A stretch of 64,000 bases of DNA. It comes from an uncultured Eubacteriales bacterium (lineage in GTDB: Bacteria > Bacillota > Clostridia > Christensenellales > UBA1242). A model generated the notes under the pieces. The model saw only the letters and a program-made list of their open reading frames with translations, searched no databases and was not told the DNA's origin. The stretch is taken from assembly GCA_948512295.1 (NCBI GenBank), contig CAOQRA010000001.1, positions 1-64,000 on the forward strand. The letters run 5' to 3'. The translations under genes and the position numbers were made by a program. Shown here piece by piece: positions 61,376-64,000 of the stretch; the first letter of the stretch is position 1, and the number at the start of each line of letters is the position of its first letter.

Positions 61376-61669
61376 ATGGAAGATAATTTTAGACGAGTAC
61401 CCCCGCCACCGCCACCACGACCTAATATTCCAAGAGTGCCAAACGAAAATAGTTTAGCTAACGCTTCACAAGAAGCACCGCGTGAAGAAAAAGTTGAAAC
61501 TTTTCAGCTGGCGGAACAAGTGTCTGCTGAGCAACAAGGCAATATATCTCCATCACAAGAGACTAAGAAATCCTCAAAAGAAAAAATTAAACTTTCACTT
61601 TTGATAGTGGGCAGTATTTGTGCATTTATAGGCAGTTTAATTTGTGGCTATTTCTTATTTTTCTCTTGA
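61376..61669 (+). CDS. Proline-rich N-terminal, single-pass membrane protein
   Basis: A 97-residue protein: residues 8-20 are Pro/Arg-rich (VPPPPPPRPNIPRVP), 20-70 are acidic and disordered, and 72-96 form one C-terminal membrane helix. AGGAGG precedes the ATG. It is a tail-anchored topology with a cytosolic Pro-rich tail. I do not recognise a family. Confidence 0.7.
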   Translation: MEDNFRRVPPPPPPRPNIPRVPNENSLANASQEAPREEKVETFQLAEQVSAEQQGNISPSQETKKSSKEKIKLSLLIVGSICAFIGSLICGYFLFFS

Positions 61670-61720
61670 TTTCGCGACAAAACTTAGATTTTTTAAATGT
61701 TTTAAGGCAATAATTCTTAC

Positions 61721-62170
61721 ATGAAACGAATTATTGCCTTTATTTTTATATTTTTGGTAATTGCGATTATTCCACTGCTTGCGCCGCGCGGTTACGATTA
61801 TGCAGGTTTAAATGCTATAACATTTGTCACAAGTAAGGACATAGATGACGAAAATTATATATCTATAAAAAGCGGAAATGATTATTTTATTAAAGTTGAT
61901 AAAACCCGTGCGCTTGAGCTTGCAAAAAAACTTGACATTAAAGGCTATAATTTACACTTTGATAGAAGCAGTGATGTGGAGGCCTTAAAAGCCCATTTTA
62001 TTGACTATTGCATGCCAAAGTTTGAAGTGAACGGCATTGAAATTTTAGAAGGGTATACTAAAAGCTATTGCGACTTTCGAATTGTGGAAGGCAAAAAAAT
62101 CAATGTCCAAATGGCAATACTAAAAAATGAGATTATTATTGGCTTTCCATTAATCTTAACTGGGTTTTAA
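61721..62170 (+). CDS. Hypothetical exported or membrane-anchored protein
   Basis: A 149-residue protein with an N-terminal hydrophobic segment (IIAFIFIFLVIAIIPLL) and a compact alpha/beta domain of about 120 residues with two Cys (DYCMPKF, SYCDFR). The N-terminus resembles that of SpoIID, but the protein is far too short and lacks the SpoIID motifs. It lies directly upstream of the spoIIQ-like gene, so a sporulation role is possible. AATAAT ends six bases before the ATG; no ribosome site. Confidence 0.65.
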   Translation: MKRIIAFIFIFLVIAIIPLLAPRGYDYAGLNAITFVTSKDIDDENYISIKSGNDYFIKVDKTRALELAKKLDIKGYNLHFDRSSDVEALKAHFIDYCMPKFEVNGIEILEGYTKSYCDFRIVEGKKINVQMAILKNEIIIGFPLILTGF

Positions 62171-62226
62171 AAATTTATGTATAAATAATGAAAGTTAAGG
62201 TAATAAAAGTGCAGGAGGTTAAAATT

Positions 62227-62796
62227 ATGGTGATAAAAAAGTCAAACAAGGTTGTGGAGTTTTTCAAAAGGTTTGGGGTATATGTTGTGGCAGGAGCAAT
62301 AGTACTTGGGGTCGGACTTACCTTTGGAATTACCGCACTGACTAGGCAAAATCAGGAAGTACTAGATGTGGGGAATAAAACTTTAGAGTTCACATTGCCA
62401 ATGAACAGCCCTACCATTATCAAAGACTTTAGTTCTACCGCGCTGCAAGAAAACGAAACACTTAACCAGTGGGAAGCACATCTTGCTCTTGATATGAAAT
62501 CAGACGACGGACAAGTCTTCTGCATATTAGATGGCACAGTAGAAAAAGTTTACTTTGATCAGCTTGGAGGAAGCACCATCGTTGTAAAACACGTTGATGG
62601 ACTAACAAGTGTTTACGCATCTCTTGGCAAAGAAATTGCGGTTAAGGCTGGTGATAAAGTGACAACTGGTCAAAAACTTGGCATGGTTGACAAGGCTGCA
62701 GGCGAGGCCTATTTAGGTGAACATCTTCATTTCTATATGACTCTAAATGATGAAAAAATCGACCCTAACAACTATCTTGATTTGCAAAACAAATAA
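62227..62796 (+). CDS. spoIIQ: SpoIIQ-like M23 (LytM) peptidase-domain protein
   Basis: A 189-residue protein with one N-terminal membrane helix (17-40) and a LytM domain. Zinc ligands of the active fold are all present: His85 and Asp89 in HLALD, and HLH (166-168). In clostridial SpoIIQ the zinc site is kept, unlike Bacillus, and it forms the forespore side of the SpoIIQ-SpoIIIAH engulfment channel. The start at 62227 follows AGGAGG. Placement next to spoIIID supports a sporulation role; a general M23 endopeptidase is the alternative. Confidence 0.78.
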   Translation: MVIKKSNKVVEFFKRFGVYVVAGAIVLGVGLTFGITALTRQNQEVLDVGNKTLEFTLPMNSPTIIKDFSSTALQENETLNQWEAHLALDMKSDDGQVFCILDGTVEKVYFDQLGGSTIVVKHVDGLTSVYASLGKEIAVKAGDKVTTGQKLGMVDKAAGEAYLGEHLHFYMTLNDEKIDPNNYLDLQNK

Positions 62797-62823
62797 AAAT
62801 AGAGCGGTACGCTCTATTTTTTG
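62796..62823 (+). terminator. Terminator of the spoIIQ-like gene
   Basis: AAAATAGAGCG GTA CGCTCTATTTT hairpin plus T run. Confidence 0.87.
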
Positions 62824-62892
62824 TAATTTTATTTGACAATTAATTTTGTAAATTATATACTGAATACGAATTTCATATTTGGAGGAATAAAA

Positions 62893-63120
62893 ATGACTAC
62901 TCTTGAAAAAGTAAAAAAACTTATCGCTGAGCAACTTTGCATTTCAACTGACGACATTAAAGATGATGCAAATATCGTAGACGATTTGGGGGCAGACAGC
63001 TTAGACGTTGTCGAACTTTTAATGACTCTTGAGGATGAGTTTGGTATAAATGTGCCAGATGATAAAGTGGAGGACATTAAAACAATCCCTGCTATTGTTG
63101 CGCTGATTGACAAAAAATAA
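62893..63120 (+). CDS. acpP: Acyl carrier protein
   Basis: A 75-residue ACP; the phosphopantetheine site is Ser36 in DDLGADSLDVVEL. GGAGG lies nine bases before the ATG at 62893; an earlier in-frame ATG is unsupported. No other fatty-acid gene is adjacent. Confidence 0.93.
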   Translation: MTTLEKVKKLIAEQLCISTDDIKDDANIVDDLGADSLDVVELLMTLEDEFGINVPDDKVEDIKTIPAIVALIDKK

Positions 63121-63193
63121 TTCGTTCTTTTTTGACAAAAAGTGACATAAAAACAATTAATCCCTCATAGTTATATCTCGTGGAGGTATCACT

Positions 63194-63454
63194 GTGAGGG
63201 ATTATTTAGTTGAAAGAGCGCGCAATGTGGCAAGCCATATATGCAAAACTCATGACACCATTCGTGCCACAGCACTTGTGTTTGGTTATAGCAAATCTAC
63301 AATTCATAATGATGTATCAAATAGGCTTAAATATATTGATTCAAAACTTTATGAACGTACAAAAGAAATTCTTGAATCAAATTTCGCTGACAAACATATA
63401 CGCGGTGGAGAGTCCACACGAAAGAAGTATGCGGAGGCTGAAACTGAAGCTTAA
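63194..63454 (+). CDS. spoIIID: Sporulation transcription regulator SpoIIID
   Basis: An 86-residue mother-cell DNA-binding protein that acts with SigE. The HTH block TIRATALVFGYSKSTIHNDVSNRLKYID (about 22-49) and the LYERTKEILESN segment are canonical. It starts with GTG after GTGGAGG. SpoIIID follows the spoIIQ-like gene, as in many Firmicutes. Confidence 0.95.
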   Translation: MRDYLVERARNVASHICKTHDTIRATALVFGYSKSTIHNDVSNRLKYIDSKLYERTKEILESNFADKHIRGGESTRKKYAEAETEA

Positions 63455-63610
63455 GCGAATTCTGTATTTTGCTAAACGTCGCAAATATTTCGTTTGCAAC
63501 GTTAGCGCGTTTTGCAGGCGAATATAGTATTAGTTTTACTCTTTGTTAGTCCGTAAAACGCTTAAAAAAACTCGTCTTGCATTTCTATCAAAGAGGAGGT
63601 AAATAAAATA

Positions 63611-63642
63611 AAAAGTCCGCACATATTAAGCGGACTTTTTTA
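63611..63642. terminator. Terminator between spoIIID and fba
   Basis: AAAAAGTCCGC / GCGGACTTTTTT stem with an eight-base loop. It directly follows the minus-strand fba stop. Bases 63455-63610 hold nothing recognisable. Confidence 0.86.
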
Positions 63643-64000
63643 TGCTTTATTAACTGAAAATAGAACATTTATTATTTTATCGGTGAGAAGCTTTTCTATC
63701 GCTAGGCGGCCATTTCCAAGATAATCTCTTGCATCAAATTTCTTAGGATTAGTCTTTAACACCTCTCGCACTTCGGCTGTCATGGCAAGCCTTATATCTG
63801 TATCTGAATTTATTTTAACCACATTATGCTGTTTCACCGCTTTCATTAATAATTCGTGCGGCACGCCTTGAGCGTTTTTTATTTCACCGCCAAACTTGTT
63901 TATTTTATCTACAAGGTTTTTATCTACGCTTGAGGCGCCGTGTAAAACGAGTGGAAAGTTGGGGAGTAGTCTTTCAATTTCTGATAAAATATCAAATCTT
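63640..64000 (-). CDS. fba: Class II fructose-bisphosphate aldolase, partial
   Basis: The C-terminal 120 or so residues of a glycolytic class II aldolase; the N-terminal part lies beyond the window. Visible motifs: PLVLHGASSV with the zinc-ligand His, GEIKNAQGVPHELL, and VVKINSDTDIRLAMTA, the substrate-binding segment. Length of the remaining part agrees with the short (about 285-310 residue) family. A terminator follows the stop. Confidence 0.9.
   Translation of the reverse strand, partial: RFDILSEIERLLPNFPLVLHGASSVDKNLVDKINKFGGEIKNAQGVPHELLMKAVKQHNVVKINSDTDIRLAMTAEVREVLKTNPKKFDARDYLGNGRLAIEKLLTDKIINVLFSVNKA

Overview
The window is AT-rich chromosomal DNA from a spore-forming, strictly anaerobic low-GC Gram-positive bacterium (Bacillota, Clostridia-like, probably an uncultured gut or rumen lineage). 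The evidence is a scattered sporulation set (spmA/spmB, spoIIR, sleB-ypeB, a spoVB-like flippase, a spoIIQ-like M23 protein, spoIIID), anaerobic enzymes (class III ribonucleotide reductase, rubrerythrin, an [FeFe]-hydrogenase with a rubredoxin head) and housekeeping gene order typical of Firmicutes (holB-ricT-trmN6, tatD-ksgA, glmU-like-pth-mfd-prsA-like). No transposase, integrase, CRISPR array or rRNA was seen. Two tRNA genes (Ser-CGA, Glu-UUC) are present.

Layout. 1-2949: a truncated minus-strand gene with a lectin-like domain, then the holB-ricT-trmN6 operon. 2951-8183: an unknown protein, an ABC exporter with a degenerate ATPase, spmAB, tatD-ksgA. 8184-11742: a large VirB6-like membrane protein flanked by interspersed repeats. 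11743-18698: nrdD (fused to a thioredoxin-like domain)-trxB with NrdR-like operators, nrdG, spoIIR, sleB-ypeB. 19007-27652: a 2881-residue membrane-anchored surface protein. 27897-31895: glycosyltransferase, nucleoside hydrolase, hydrogenase. 32235-34829: tRNA-Ser, three VirB2/pilin-like genes (one with a damaged 5' end), repeats, and a small Asn/Leu/Cys-rich protein. 34985-40569: ArsR, queH, lepB, hup, rubrerythrin, a CYTH-like protein, a sugar symporter. 40612-50915: lipoprotein, inositol monophosphatase, tRNA-Glu, comFC-recD2, MarR, cysS, DedA-like, a LysM microprotein, spoVB-like, DUF421-DUF4363. 51003-51590: two divergent XRE regulators around a three-operator region. 51700-59304: surface protein, glmU-like-pth-mfd-foldase. 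59360-64000: YbhN-like protein, TasA-like protein, spoIIQ-like, acpP, spoIIID and a truncated fba.

The most unusual signals are: (1) the divergent XRE pair with three ATAC-N6-GTAT sites exactly 28 bp apart, laid out like a compact lambda OR switch but with no prophage; (2) orphan type IV secretion-like membrane proteins (one VirB6-like, three VirB2-like) with no ATPase, one of them carrying TGA at a conserved Trp codon; (3) about ten genes whose -10 box lies 5-7 nt before the start codon with no Shine-Dalgarno, implying widespread leaderless mRNAs; (4) an ABC exporter with its Walker A, Walker B, Q-loop and signature motifs eroded. All function calls rest on motif recognition by eye; no database search was run.
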